This document shows positions 23,325 to 32,490 of a stretch of DNA of 51,237 nucleotides, piece by piece (the stretch's first letter is position 1; every line of letters starts with the position of its first letter). A program made the translations under genes and the position numbers. The DNA is from an uncultured Erysipelotrichaceae bacterium. Its GTDB lineage: Bacteria > Bacillota_I > Bacilli_A > Erysipelotrichales > Erysipelotrichaceae. The DNA is taken from positions 1-51,237 of the forward strand of contig CAIFEQ010000012.1 in NCBI GenBank assembly GCA_903789495.1, written 5' to 3'. The notes beneath the pieces were generated by a model. That model made no database searches. It worked only from the letters and a program-made list of their open reading frames with translations, and had not been told where the DNA came from.

Positions 23325-25508
23325 ATGGAGAACCCTTTGTACATCGTCCAGTGCTGGATCGAACATCCGGTCCGGCGCCTGGATCAGACCTTTACCTACC
23401 TCAGCACGCAGGAAGTACAGCCGGGCATGCGCGTGCAGGTGGATTTCAACGGACGGAAGCTGATCGGCTTTGTCGAAGACTGCCAGCCCAGCAGTCAGAG
23501 CGAAGAAGAACTCCAGCAGGCCAGTCCCTTTGAGCTGAAGCATATCAGTGCCGTGCTGGACCGCGAGCCGCTGCTGACCGACGAACTGCGGCAGCTGGCC
23601 GACTGGCTGAGCCGCACGACCCTGGCTACGCACATTGCCTGTTACCAGTGCATGCTGCCGGCCAAGATCAAACCCGTCAGCCATGCCGGCCGGGCCGTGC
23701 AGGAGCGCTGGGTCAGCTGTGCCGATACGGAAACCAGCCTGACACCCCGGCAGCTGGAGGCTTTTCTCTATGTCCGCCAGCAGGGCAGCGTCCGCTATCA
23801 GGAGCTGCGGAAACACTTTCCCAACCAGGCCAAGGCCCTGGTGGATCTGGGGGCCCTGCAGGTGACGCTCAGAGACCGGGAGGCAGAGAATCTCAGCAGT
23901 CCGATCGTCAGTCAGCCCCTGCAGCTGAATGCGGAACAGCAGGCTGCCATGCAGGAAATCGAGCAGAGCAGCGATGCGGTTTACCTGCTGCATGGCGTGA
24001 CCGGTTCAGGCAAGACGGAAGTCTATCTCCAGCTGGCCCAGAAGGTGCTGGAGCAGGACAGACAGGTCCTGATCCTGGTGCCGGAGATCGGCCTGACGCC
24101 GCAGATGATTGACCGCGTCCGCCAGCGCTTCGGCGTGGATCTGGCCATCTATCATTCGGCGCTCAGCGCCCAGGAAAAATATGAACAGTACCGCAAGGTG
24201 AAGACCGGCCGGGCCAGTGTCGTGGTCGGTACCCGCAGTGCGGTGTTTCTGCCGTTTACCAATCTCGGTCTGATTGTCATGGATGAGGAACACGATTCTT
24301 CCTACAAGCAGGAAGTGCAGCCGTCCTATCACTGCCGGGATGTGGCCATCTGGCGCGGCGCCTATCATCACTGCAAGGTGATCCTGGGCAGTGCCACTCC
24401 GTCGCTGGAAAGCTATGCCCGGGGGCTGAAGCAGGTCTATCATCTGATCACCCTGAAACACCGGATCAATGACTGCCTGCCGGAGATCGAACTGGTGCCG
24501 CTGAAGAAAACCATGGCCCGGGGCGAGTCGTATATTCTGACCGAGACGCTGAAGCAGCGGATGGCGGAAACCCTGGCCCGTCAGGAACAGATCATTCTGC
24601 TGCTGAACCGGCGCGGCTACAGCACTCAGCTGCGCTGTCTGGCCTGCAAGCAGGTTCTGCTGTGTCCGCACTGTGATCTGGCTCTGAGCTATCACCGCAG
24701 TGAGCGGCTGCTGAAGTGTCATGCCTGCGGCAGTCAGATGGCCGCTCCGAAGGCCTGTCCGTACTGCGGCAGTACGGCCGGGTTCAGCACCTATGGCTTC
24801 GGCACGGAGAAACTGGAAGCCGCCGTGAAGCAGGCCTTTCCGGCTGCCCGGGTGATCCGCATGGATGCGGATACGACGGCCCGGAAAGATGCCCACCGGA
24901 AACTGCTGGAAGCCTTCGGCCGGCATGAGGCGGATATCCTGCTGGGGACCCAGATGATCTCCAAAGGCCTGGACTATCCTGATGTCACGCTGGTCGGCAT
25001 CCTGAACGGGGATGACGGCGTCAGTCATACGGATTACCGCAGCTGTGAGACCACCTTTGATCTGCTTATGCAGGCCAGCGGCCGCAGCGGCCGGAGTGAA
25101 CACCGCGGCCGGGTCGTCCTGCAGGTCTTTGATCCGGATCACTATGTGGTGCAGTGTGCGGTGCATCAGAACTATGATCTCTTCTTCCGCCGGGAGATGC
25201 AGTTCCGGCATGCCGGTCAGTATCCGCCCTATACGTATCTGATTTCCCTGACCATTGTCAGCCGGGATCAGAAAAAAGCGGATCAGAGTGCGCTGTTTCT
25301 CAAGGAACACCTGCAGGCATCTGATTACAAGACTGTGGGGGTGATCTCGCTGGGCCGGCTGCAGGACCGCTGCCGCAACCGGATCTTCCTGAAGGGCAAG
25401 AACCTGGAGCGTATGCGGGAAGATGTCCGGGCTCTGCTGAAGCAGCCGGAAACTGCCGCCCGGCTGGGGGATGTGCGCATCGACGTTGAGCCGATGACGC
25501 TGGACTGA
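23325..25508 (+). CDS. priA: Primosomal replication helicase PriA
   Basis: PriA restarts stalled forks by loading the primosome. The 727-residue protein has the N-terminal 3'-DNA-binding domain, Walker A GVTGSGKTEVY near residue 224, DEEH Walker B, and a zinc region with eight Cys (CLACKQ, CPHCDL, CHACGS, CPYCGS), then helicase motifs IV-VI (GTQMISKGLDYPDVTLVGIL, QASGRSGR). Full length. It starts a long block of overlapping genes and is predicted leaderless. The stop is 1 nt before the rsmB ATG, where def and fmt usually lie in Firmicutes. Confidence 0.95.
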   Translation: MENPLYIVQCWIEHPVRRLDQTFTYLSTQEVQPGMRVQVDFNGRKLIGFVEDCQPSSQSEEELQQASPFELKHISAVLDREPLLTDELRQLADWLSRTTLATHIACYQCMLPAKIKPVSHAGRAVQERWVSCADTETSLTPRQLEAFLYVRQQGSVRYQELRKHFPNQAKALVDLGALQVTLRDREAENLSSPIVSQPLQLNAEQQAAMQEIEQSSDAVYLLHGVTGSGKTEVYLQLAQKVLEQDRQVLILVPEIGLTPQMIDRVRQRFGVDLAIYHSALSAQEKYEQYRKVKTGRASVVVGTRSAVFLPFTNLGLIVMDEEHDSSYKQEVQPSYHCRDVAIWRGAYHHCKVILGSATPSLESYARGLKQVYHLITLKHRINDCLPEIELVPLKKTMARGESYILTETLKQRMAETLARQEQIILLLNRRGYSTQLRCLACKQVLLCPHCDLALSYHRSERLLKCHACGSQMAAPKACPYCGSTAGFSTYGFGTEKLEAAVKQAFPAARVIRMDADTTARKDAHRKLLEAFGRHEADILLGTQMISKGLDYPDVTLVGILNGDDGVSHTDYRSCETTFDLLMQASGRSGRSEHRGRVVLQVFDPDHYVVQCAVHQNYDLFFRREMQFRHAGQYPPYTYLISLTIVSRDQKKADQSALFLKEHLQASDYKTVGVISLGRLQDRCRNRIFLKGKNLERMREDVRALLKQPETAARLGDVRIDVEPMTLD

Positions 25509-25509
25509 T

Positions 25510-26742
25510 ATGAACGTACGCAGACAGGCGCAGGACATTCTTTACCGCGTGCTGTATCAGAACGGCTATGCCGGTCTGCTGCTGCGCTATCAGAAGGAGC
25601 AGGAAACGGAACATCAGGGTCTGCTCACCGAACTGGTGTACGGCACCCTGCGCAATCTGACCTATCTGGAATACCAGTGGCAGGATCTGGTGTCCCGCAG
25701 GGTCAGACCCCGGACCGCCATTCTGCTGGATCTGAGCATCTATCAGCTGTTCTTTATGCAGGCCGTTCCGGACTATGCGGTCATTCATGAAGCGGTGGAA
25801 ACGGCTGACCCGGCAGAACGGGGTTTTGTCAATGCGGTTCTGCGCCAGGTCCAGCGCCGCGGCAGGCGGCCGGCAGCCGGCCGGGATGTGCTCCGGAAAA
25901 CCGCTCTGGAAACCTCGCATCCCGAATGGCTGCTGCGGCTGTGGGCGGCTCATTATGGCGAAGAGATGGCCATTGCCATTGCCAGACACGATCAGACCCC
26001 GGCGCCGCTGTATGGCCGGGTGAATCCGCTGAAGGCCGAGGCGGATCTGCTGCAGGGCGATGCGAAGGCAGAGGATCTGGGCGGCGGCTGTTTCCGCTAC
26101 CGGGGCGCCCTGGCGCAGACCAGCTGGTTCCGGGAAGGAAAGGTTCTCATCCAGGACCGGGCTTCCCAGCAGCTGGTGCCGTATCTGCAGGTTCAGCCGG
26201 GCCAGCGGGTACTGGATGCCTGTGCCGCCCCGGGCACCAAGACCCAGCAGATCGCGGTCCTGATGCAGAATCAGGGACAGATCATCGCCAACGATCTCCA
26301 TGCGTCGCGGGTGCAGCTGATTGAGCAGCTCATGGCACGTACCGGGGTGAGCAACGTGGCCACCACCTGCCGGGATGCCTCCGTGCTGCAGACGGAATGG
26401 CTGGAACCGGGGTTTGAGCGGGTCTATCTGGATGTGCCCTGCAGCGGTCTGGGCGATCTGCGCCGCAAGCCGGAGATCCGCTACCGCGTGCAGCCGGAAG
26501 AACTGGATACGCTGGTGCAGCTGCAGGAAGAGATCCTGGCTGCCTGCTGTCGGTATCTGCGGCCGGCTGGCATCCTGGTCTACAGCACCTGCACCCTGAA
26601 CCGCAAGGAGAATGAACAGCAGATCCGGCACTTTCTGCAGGAACATGAAGAGTTCAGCCTGCTGCAGGAGAAAACCTGTCTGCCGATGGAGCTGGACAGC
26701 GATGGTTTTTACGTGGCGGCTCTGCGCAAACAGGGAAGATGA
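25510..26742 (+). CDS. rsmB: 16S rRNA m5C967 methyltransferase RsmB
   Basis: A 410-residue rRNA methyltransferase: an N-terminal NusB-like RNA-binding domain (residues 1-130, LTELVYGTLRNLTYLEY) and a SAM-dependent domain with LDACAAPGTKT, motif IV DVPCSGLGDLRRKPEI and motif VI YSTCTLNRKENE, which holds the second catalytic Cys. No Shine-Dalgarno; the ATG follows the priA stop by 1 nt, so translation is probably coupled. Confidence 0.93.
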   Translation: MNVRRQAQDILYRVLYQNGYAGLLLRYQKEQETEHQGLLTELVYGTLRNLTYLEYQWQDLVSRRVRPRTAILLDLSIYQLFFMQAVPDYAVIHEAVETADPAERGFVNAVLRQVQRRGRRPAAGRDVLRKTALETSHPEWLLRLWAAHYGEEMAIAIARHDQTPAPLYGRVNPLKAEADLLQGDAKAEDLGGGCFRYRGALAQTSWFREGKVLIQDRASQQLVPYLQVQPGQRVLDACAAPGTKTQQIAVLMQNQGQIIANDLHASRVQLIEQLMARTGVSNVATTCRDASVLQTEWLEPGFERVYLDVPCSGLGDLRRKPEIRYRVQPEELDTLVQLQEEILAACCRYLRPAGILVYSTCTLNRKENEQQIRHFLQEHEEFSLLQEKTCLPMELDSDGFYVAALRKQGR

Positions 26743-26744
26743 TG

Positions 26745-26750
26745 TAAAAT
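26745..26750 (+). promoter_or_regulatory. -10 box (TAAAAT) at leaderless distance from rlmN
   Basis: TAAAAT follows the rsmB stop codon and ends 9 nt before the ATG at 26760 (3 nt before the ATG at 26754). It suggests an internal promoter for rlmN-prpC-prkC. Confidence 0.5.
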
Positions 26751-26759
26751 GAAATGGCC

Positions 26760-27806
26760 ATGCCGATGATCTATGATCTCACAATGCCCCAGATGGAGCA
26801 GATGCTGGCCGAAAGAGGCCAGAAATCTTATCGTGCCCGCCAGCTCTATGCCTGGCTGTACCGGCGCCGGGTGCATGATTTTGCCAAGATGAGCGATCTG
26901 CCGCAGAGTCTGACGGCAGACCTGGCGCAGACCTATTCCATTGCGCCGCTTAAGGTGCTGGACAAGCAGGTCGCGCACGACGGTACCGTGAAGTATCTGT
27001 TTGCCCTGGCGGACGGCTCTTCCATCGAAACGGTGCTGATGCACTTCAGCTTCGGGGAAAGCGTCTGCGTGACGACGCAGGTCGGCTGCAATATGGGCTG
27101 TGCGTTCTGCGCTTCCGGACTGCTGAAGAAACAGCGGGATCTGAGTGCCGGCGAGATGGTGGCGCAGATTATGGCCGTGCAGCAGGATCTGGATGCGGAA
27201 AACAGGCGGGTAGACAATGTGGTGGTCATGGGAACCGGCGAACCGTTTGATAATTTCGAGGCGGTCATGGATTTCTGTGCCATCATAAACAGCGACCATG
27301 GCCTGGCCATCGGCGCCCGGCATATCACGATCAGCACCTGCGGCATCGTACCGAAGATCCGCGAATTCGCTTCCCGGCATCTGCAGTACAACCTGGCCAT
27401 CTCTCTGCATGCCCCGGACGATGCCCTGCGCAGTCAGCTGATGCCGGTGAACAGAGCTTATCCGCTGGCGGAACTGATGGCAGCCCTGAAGGACTACAGC
27501 ACGCAGAATCACCGTCGGCTGACCTTTGAATATATTCTGCTCCGGGGGATCAATGACAGCGATGAGCAGGCCGTTCAGCTGGCCCGGCTGATCCGGGGCA
27601 TGAATGCCTATGTCAACCTGATCCCTTATAATCAGGTTGCCGAGAACGGCTTTGCGCCGAGTTCGGAAAAGACCATTCTGCATTTTTACGATGTGCTGAT
27701 GAAGCATGGAGTCAAGGCGACGCTGCGGACCAAGCATGGGGAAGATATCGATGCGGCCTGCGGTCAGCTCCGTGCCCGGTACGAAAGGAACAAGAACGGG
27801 GAATGA
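26760..27806 (+). CDS. rlmN: 23S rRNA/tRNA adenine-C2 methyltransferase RlmN
   Basis: A radical SAM methyltransferase that makes m2A2503 in 23S rRNA and m2A37 in some tRNAs. In 348 residues it has the cluster motif CNMGCAFCASG, MGTGEPFDNFEAVM, and the C-terminal C-x-C region ending in KHGEDIDAACGQL (the conserved catalytic Cys). ATG 26754 and 26760 are both in frame; 26760 is chosen because it fits the -10 spacing and removes two residues not seen in homologs. The stop overlaps prpC by ATGA. Confidence 0.92.
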   Translation: MPMIYDLTMPQMEQMLAERGQKSYRARQLYAWLYRRRVHDFAKMSDLPQSLTADLAQTYSIAPLKVLDKQVAHDGTVKYLFALADGSSIETVLMHFSFGESVCVTTQVGCNMGCAFCASGLLKKQRDLSAGEMVAQIMAVQQDLDAENRRVDNVVVMGTGEPFDNFEAVMDFCAIINSDHGLAIGARHITISTCGIVPKIREFASRHLQYNLAISLHAPDDALRSQLMPVNRAYPLAELMAALKDYSTQNHRRLTFEYILLRGINDSDEQAVQLARLIRGMNAYVNLIPYNQVAENGFAPSSEKTILHFYDVLMKHGVKATLRTKHGEDIDAACGQLRARYERNKNGE

Positions 27807-28558
27807 AGTACTACGGCATCACGGACCGGGGCAGGATGCGCCGGACCAATCAGGACAACTATGGCATTGCGACCAACCTGAAAGGCGATGTTTTTGCCAT
27901 GGTCTGCGACGGGATCGGCGGCGCCAACGGCGGCGATATTGCCAGCCGCATGACGGTGGATTACTTTGCCGAGATCTTTGCCAGTCAGCCGGGCTTTTCG
28001 TCTGCCGATGAAGTCCGGAAGTGGCTGCGGCATCACATCACGATCATCAACAGCCGGATCTATAAAAAAGGAAAGAGCAGCGACGAGTTCAAGGGCATGG
28101 GGACGACCCTGTGCGGCATTGTCATGACCAGTGCCGGCAGCTTTGTCCTCAACATCGGGGATTCCCGGGCCTATGTCCTGGATGAGCAGGGGCAGCTGAA
28201 ACAGCTGACCACGGATCATACGCTGGTGCAGGACATGATCTCGCATGGCGAACTGACCCGGCAGGAAGCCCAGACCTATCCCCGCAAGAACGTCCTCACC
28301 AATGCCCTGGGTGTCTGGGATACCGTACGCAGCGATATCGATGCCCTGCCTGAGGAGGCCCGGGCCTATCTGATCTGCACCGACGGTCTGCATGGCTATG
28401 TGCCGGAAGAGAAGATCCAGAGCATCATGAACAACCGCCGCCGGGATCCCAGTCTGCGGATCCGGCAGCTGGTCAGGGCCGCTCTGGATGCCGGCGGCTA
28501 TGACAACATCACCGTGATTCTCATGGATCTGGAAGGGGATGCCGGAAATGAGCAGTAA
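27803..28558 (+). CDS. prpC: PP2C-type protein phosphatase PrpC
   Basis: A 251-residue metal-dependent Ser/Thr phosphatase, the partner of the PASTA kinase encoded next. Metal and substrate motifs are RMRRTNQDNYG (near 9-19), CDGIGGANGGDIAS, GTTLCGIV, NIGDSRAYV, and GGYDNITVI at the end, all standard for bacterial PP2C. It overlaps rlmN by 4 nt and prkC starts inside its 3' end, so the counteracting pair is translated together. Confidence 0.95.
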   Translation: MKYYGITDRGRMRRTNQDNYGIATNLKGDVFAMVCDGIGGANGGDIASRMTVDYFAEIFASQPGFSSADEVRKWLRHHITIINSRIYKKGKSSDEFKGMGTTLCGIVMTSAGSFVLNIGDSRAYVLDEQGQLKQLTTDHTLVQDMISHGELTRQEAQTYPRKNVLTNALGVWDTVRSDIDALPEEARAYLICTDGLHGYVPEEKIQSIMNNRRRDPSLRIRQLVRAALDAGGYDNITVILMDLEGDAGNEQ

Positions 28559-30323
28559 TCTGATTGCCAACCGGTATGAGGTCTTCAAGCACATCGGCCA
28601 GGGCGGCATGGCGGATGTGTTCCTGGCGGTGGATACGATTCTCAACCGCCAGGTGGCCATCAAGATCCTGCGTTCGGATCTGTCTACCGATGCCGTGTCC
28701 GTGCTGCGCTTTGAACGCGAAGCCCAGGCTGTTTCAGCCCTGAACAATCCCTACATTGTCGAGATCTACGATGTCGGGGAGTACAAGGGGCATCATTATA
28801 TCGTCATGGAATATGTCCCCGGCAAGAGTCTGAAGGAAGTCATTCAGGCCCGGGGTGCGCTGCCGATCGATGAATCGGTGGATATCATGAAACAGATGTG
28901 CTCCGGCGTGGCCGAGGCGCATCACCGCGGCATCATTCACCGCGACCTCAAGCCGCAGAATGTTATCGTCAAGGCGGACGGGAACATCAAGATCCTGGAT
29001 TTCGGAATTGCCATTGCCAAGGGCAGTATTCAGCTGACCCAGGCCAACAACGTCATGGGTTCGGTGCACTATCTGGCCCCGGAACTGGTCAAAGGCGAAC
29101 CCGCAACGGTCCAGTCGGATATCTATGCCCTCGGCATCGTGCTGTTTGAGATGCTGACGGGAGACGTGCCGTTCAAGGCAGATTCTGCCGTCCAGGTCGC
29201 CCTGATGCAGATGCGCAATCCGATGCCGGATCCCCGGGAGATCAATCCCACGATCCCGCAGTCGGTGGCCAATATCATCATCCGGGCCACGGCCAAGGAC
29301 AAGGAGAACCGCTACAAGTCCTGCTATGAGATGCTGGAGGACCTGCGTACCTGCCTGCTGCCGGAACGGCGGAATGAACCGAAGCTGGTGCTGCGCCATA
29401 TCAGCCGCACCGGCAGTGCTGCCCGGGTGAGCAGTGCGGCAGAAAACAGGCTGAATGCCGAAGCGGCCTATCCGGCTGCCGAACCGCGGCCCGCCGCATC
29501 AGCCCGGCCGCAGAATCCGGCGCTGCCGAAGAAAAAGAAGAAGAAACTTGGCTACCGGATCCTGCAGGGCGTGCTCATCGCCATGCTTGCAGTTCTGGGC
29601 TGTGCCGGGATCTACTTTGCCCTGAGCAGTTCGGGCATTCTCAATCCCCGCAGCAGTCTGGTGACAGTGCCGGATCTGATCGGCCAGACGGTGTCTGATG
29701 CCCGGACACTCTGTTCGGATGTGAATCTGGTGCTGGATACCAGCAATGTCACCTACACCCTGACGGAGGATACGCCCAAGGGAGAAATCATCGAAAGCGA
29801 TCCGGCTGCCGGCGAAGAGGTCGAGAAGGGCACCAGCGTGTCCATCACCGTCTCTTCCGGGATCTATGCGGTGGCTGAGAACTTCATCGGTCAGAACATC
29901 AATGCGGTCCAGGAACGGATCGCCAACGCCAGTGAAACCACGGATCCGGATCTGCGCAACCTGGTGGTGACGATCGTGGAGGATACCGAAAGTGATGCCG
30001 AGGCCGGGATCATCGTCGGTCAGGAACTGCTGACGCCGGGCACCCAGTACAATCCGGACACCCAGACCGAGATCCGGCTGATCTACGCCGCCTATCCGAC
30101 CATCACCATTCCGGATGATGTCATCGGCAAGACGGTGGAAGAAGCCAGTGCGGAGCTGGAAGCCCTGGGCGCCAAAGTCTATTCCAGCAATCTGGAGTAC
30201 AGCTCCCTGCCGGAAGAGCAGATTGCCAGCCTGCAGTTCGGGGTGGTCATCCGCACCGATCCTGAAGTGGGCACGGAATATACGCAGAGAGAAGACAACT
30301 ACATTACGATTTTCTACTACTGA
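28548..30323 (+). CDS. prkC: PASTA-domain Ser/Thr protein kinase PrkC
   Basis: A 591-residue membrane kinase that senses cell-wall fragments and phosphorylates division and wall proteins. The kinase domain has GQGGMADV, Lys39 (VAIKIL), HRDLKPQN (Asp133) and DFGIA. A basic Pro/Ala-rich juxtamembrane linker precedes one transmembrane segment (ILQGVLIAMLAVLGCAGIYFAL, about 340-360), then three extracellular PASTA repeats to the end. The ATG at 28548 with GAAGGGG upstream is preferred to 28539. It overlaps prpC by 11 nt. Three PASTA units is a common number in Firmicutes. Confidence 0.95.
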   Translation: MSSNLIANRYEVFKHIGQGGMADVFLAVDTILNRQVAIKILRSDLSTDAVSVLRFEREAQAVSALNNPYIVEIYDVGEYKGHHYIVMEYVPGKSLKEVIQARGALPIDESVDIMKQMCSGVAEAHHRGIIHRDLKPQNVIVKADGNIKILDFGIAIAKGSIQLTQANNVMGSVHYLAPELVKGEPATVQSDIYALGIVLFEMLTGDVPFKADSAVQVALMQMRNPMPDPREINPTIPQSVANIIIRATAKDKENRYKSCYEMLEDLRTCLLPERRNEPKLVLRHISRTGSAARVSSAAENRLNAEAAYPAAEPRPAASARPQNPALPKKKKKKLGYRILQGVLIAMLAVLGCAGIYFALSSSGILNPRSSLVTVPDLIGQTVSDARTLCSDVNLVLDTSNVTYTLTEDTPKGEIIESDPAAGEEVEKGTSVSITVSSGIYAVAENFIGQNINAVQERIANASETTDPDLRNLVVTIVEDTESDAEAGIIVGQELLTPGTQYNPDTQTEIRLIYAAYPTITIPDDVIGKTVEEASAELEALGAKVYSSNLEYSSLPEEQIASLQFGVVIRTDPEVGTEYTQREDNYITIFYY

Positions 30324-30336
30324 ACCGAGTGAAGGC

Positions 30337-31203
30337 ATGCAGGCAAAGATTATCAAGATCGTTTCCAAGGATTACACGGTTCTGACGGCAGACGGCCGTC
30401 AGCTGCCGGCTCTGACCGCAGGCAAGGTACGCCTGCAGACCACCCCGGTGACCGGGGATGAGGTCGAGATCCGGCAGGCCGAAGACGGGCGCTGGGTGAT
30501 TGAAGAGGTCCTGCCCCGGCGGAATCAGCTGGTCCGGCCGGCGGTGGCCAATGTCGATCAGGCGCTGATCGTCATGAGTGTCCGGGAACCGGATTTTTCC
30601 AGTCTGCTGGTGGACCGGCTGTGCTTTCTGATCCGGGATGCCGGGATTGAACCGCTGCTGTGCGTGACCAAGACGGATCTGGGCATTCCGGCTGATGTCG
30701 AAGCGCAGATCGAAGAATATGAGCAGGGACCGATGAAAGTCATCCGCTCTGCCCAGGACAGTCTCGACCCGCGCCTGAGCGGCATCCTCCAGGATAAGAT
30801 CACCGTCCTGACCGGTCAGTCGGGAGCGGGAAAATCCAGCCTGCTGAACAAGCTGGATCCTTCGTTTCATCTGGCCACGCAGGAAATCTCCAGAGCCCTG
30901 GGCCGGGGCCGGCATACCACCAGGCACAATGAACTGCATCAGATTGCCGGCGGCCTGGTCGCGGATACGCCCGGGTTCAGCTCGCTGTCCTTTCAGCACA
31001 TGTCCCTGCGGGATCTGGAACAGGCGGTCATTGAGTTCCGTCCCTATCTGAATCAGTGCCGCTTTCATGACTGCGTGCACATGGAGGAACCCGGCTGTGC
31101 CGTCAAGCAGGCCGTGGCGGAAGGCAGGATTCCCCGGACCCGGTATGAAAACTACCGCAGCACGGTGAAACTCATACAGAATCGAAAGGAGCGTTACCAA
31201 TGA
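30337..31203 (+). CDS. rsgA: Ribosome small subunit GTPase RsgA
   Basis: A circularly permuted GTPase that helps mature the 30S subunit. The 288-residue protein has an N-terminal OB fold, then G4 TKTD (CVTKTDLG), G1 GQSGAGKSS, G3 DTPG, and the zinc motif with Cys and His (NQCRFHDCVHMEEPGC). The ATG at 30337 with GTGAAG upstream is chosen over the long open frame running back into prkC. The gene overlaps rpe by ATGA. Confidence 0.95.
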   Translation: MQAKIIKIVSKDYTVLTADGRQLPALTAGKVRLQTTPVTGDEVEIRQAEDGRWVIEEVLPRRNQLVRPAVANVDQALIVMSVREPDFSSLLVDRLCFLIRDAGIEPLLCVTKTDLGIPADVEAQIEEYEQGPMKVIRSAQDSLDPRLSGILQDKITVLTGQSGAGKSSLLNKLDPSFHLATQEISRALGRGRHTTRHNELHQIAGGLVADTPGFSSLSFQHMSLRDLEQAVIEFRPYLNQCRFHDCVHMEEPGCAVKQAVAEGRIPRTRYENYRSTVKLIQNRKERYQ

Positions 31204-31853
31204 TTGTGGCACCTTCGGTATTGTCACTGGACTATACGCGCATGGACGAGCAGGTCCGCGACCTGAATGCGTCCGGGGCCCAGTGGATTCACTTTGATGT
31301 CATGGACGGTCATTTCGTACCCAACCTGACCTTCGGTCCGGATATCCTGAAAGCCTATCGGAAGCTGAGCAGCCTGGTCCTGGATGTGCACCTGATGGTG
31401 GAGGATCCGGCTTTCTTTGCGGATGTCTTTGTCAGAGCCGGGGCGGATGTGATCACCTTCCATGAAGAAGCCGTGAAAGCAGAGCAGATCCGGCCGCTGG
31501 CCCGGCAGATTCACGCCCTCGGCAGGCGGGCGGGTCTTTCCATCCGGCCCGGGACCGAGGTACAGGTTCTGCAGCCCTGGCTGAAGGATTTTGATCTCTT
31601 TCTGCTGATGTCCGTCGAACCGGGCTTCGGGGGCCAGGCCTTCAGGCCGGAAACCCCGCAGCGCATTCAGCAGCTGAAGCAGATGCTGAAAGAAGCCGGC
31701 AGCGAGGCCCTGATTGAGATTGACGGTGGCATCAATGTTCAGACCGGCAGACTGTGCCGGCAGGCGGGTGCCGATGTGCTGGTGGCGGGCAGCTATGTGT
31801 TCCATCATCCGGATGGAATCGGGAAAGCGGTGAGTTCTCTTGTCGAAGTCTGA
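31200..31853 (+). CDS. rpe: Ribulose-phosphate 3-epimerase
   Basis: Pentose phosphate enzyme interconverting ribulose 5-phosphate and xylulose 5-phosphate. The 217-residue TIM barrel starts with IVAPSVLSLDYTRMDEQV, has HFDVMDGHFVPNLTFGPDIL with the metal ligands, DVHLMVEDP, LLMSVEPGFGGQAF and EIDGGINVQT. All catalytic motifs are intact. Start overlaps the rsgA stop. Confidence 0.95.
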   Translation: MIVAPSVLSLDYTRMDEQVRDLNASGAQWIHFDVMDGHFVPNLTFGPDILKAYRKLSSLVLDVHLMVEDPAFFADVFVRAGADVITFHEEAVKAEQIRPLARQIHALGRRAGLSIRPGTEVQVLQPWLKDFDLFLLMSVEPGFGGQAFRPETPQRIQQLKQMLKEAGSEALIEIDGGINVQTGRLCRQAGADVLVAGSYVFHHPDGIGKAVSSLVEV

Positions 31854-31860
31854 GGAAAGC

Positions 31861-32457
31861 ATGGTGATCCTGCCGCTGTATCAGCAGCTGCCGGATCTGC
31901 AGGATGTGTTTGTGGTCGGGGCTGACCGCGGTGCCCTGATGCTGGCCAGGCAGGGGATTACCATGGACCTTGCCCTGGGTGACTTTGATTCGGTCAGCCG
32001 GCAGGACATGCCCCTGATCCGCGCGCATGCCAGGGAGATCATCTATCTCAATCCGATCAAGGACGACAGCGACAGCGAAGCCTGCGTCAGCGAACTGCGC
32101 AGCCGCGGCTTTGCCCGGATCACCCTGTACGGCGGCTTCAGCGGCCGGGTGGATCACACAGTTGTCAACCTGCGGCTGACGGAGAAGTTCCCCGGTCAGG
32201 TCTATGCCCAGGACGAGCGCAACCTGGCCTGGTCGGCCGGTCCGGGAAGCTGGGAGGTCAGAAAAAAGAACTATCCGTTCTTAAGTCTCTTTGCCCTGGA
32301 GGACAGCGTCCTGTCCCTGACGGGCATGAAGTATCCGCTGCGCGAGCATCTGCTTCATCAGCAGGATCTGCTGGGACTGAGCAATGAGATTCTGGGCGAA
32401 AGCGGTACGGTCACTGTCCACTCCGGAAAGATCCTGCTCATTCAGTCCGGCGACTAG
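31861..32457 (+). CDS. thiN: Thiamine pyrophosphokinase
   Basis: Makes thiamine diphosphate from thiamine and ATP. Family motifs are VVGADRGALML, LALGDFDSVS, KDDSDSEACV and GGFSGRVDHTVVNL, plus a C-terminal beta domain. The ATG at 31861 with GAGGAAA gives 198 residues; a TTG at 31840 would add seven residues. In either case the N-terminal strand is short and lacks the usual GG motif, which is a point to check. Last gene of the priA-thiN block, convergent with rpmB. Confidence 0.88.
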   Translation: MVILPLYQQLPDLQDVFVVGADRGALMLARQGITMDLALGDFDSVSRQDMPLIRAHAREIIYLNPIKDDSDSEACVSELRSRGFARITLYGGFSGRVDHTVVNLRLTEKFPGQVYAQDERNLAWSAGPGSWEVRKKNYPFLSLFALEDSVLSLTGMKYPLREHLLHQQDLLGLSNEILGESGTVTVHSGKILLIQSGD

Positions 32458-32465
32458 AAAGGCAA

Positions 32466-32490
32466 GAAAAAAACTTCCTTGCGGAAGTTC
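32466..32490 (-). terminator. rpmB terminator
   Basis: Minus-strand stem AACTTCC / GGAAGTT with GCAA loop and a run of T, directly after the rpmB stop codon. Confidence 0.9.
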
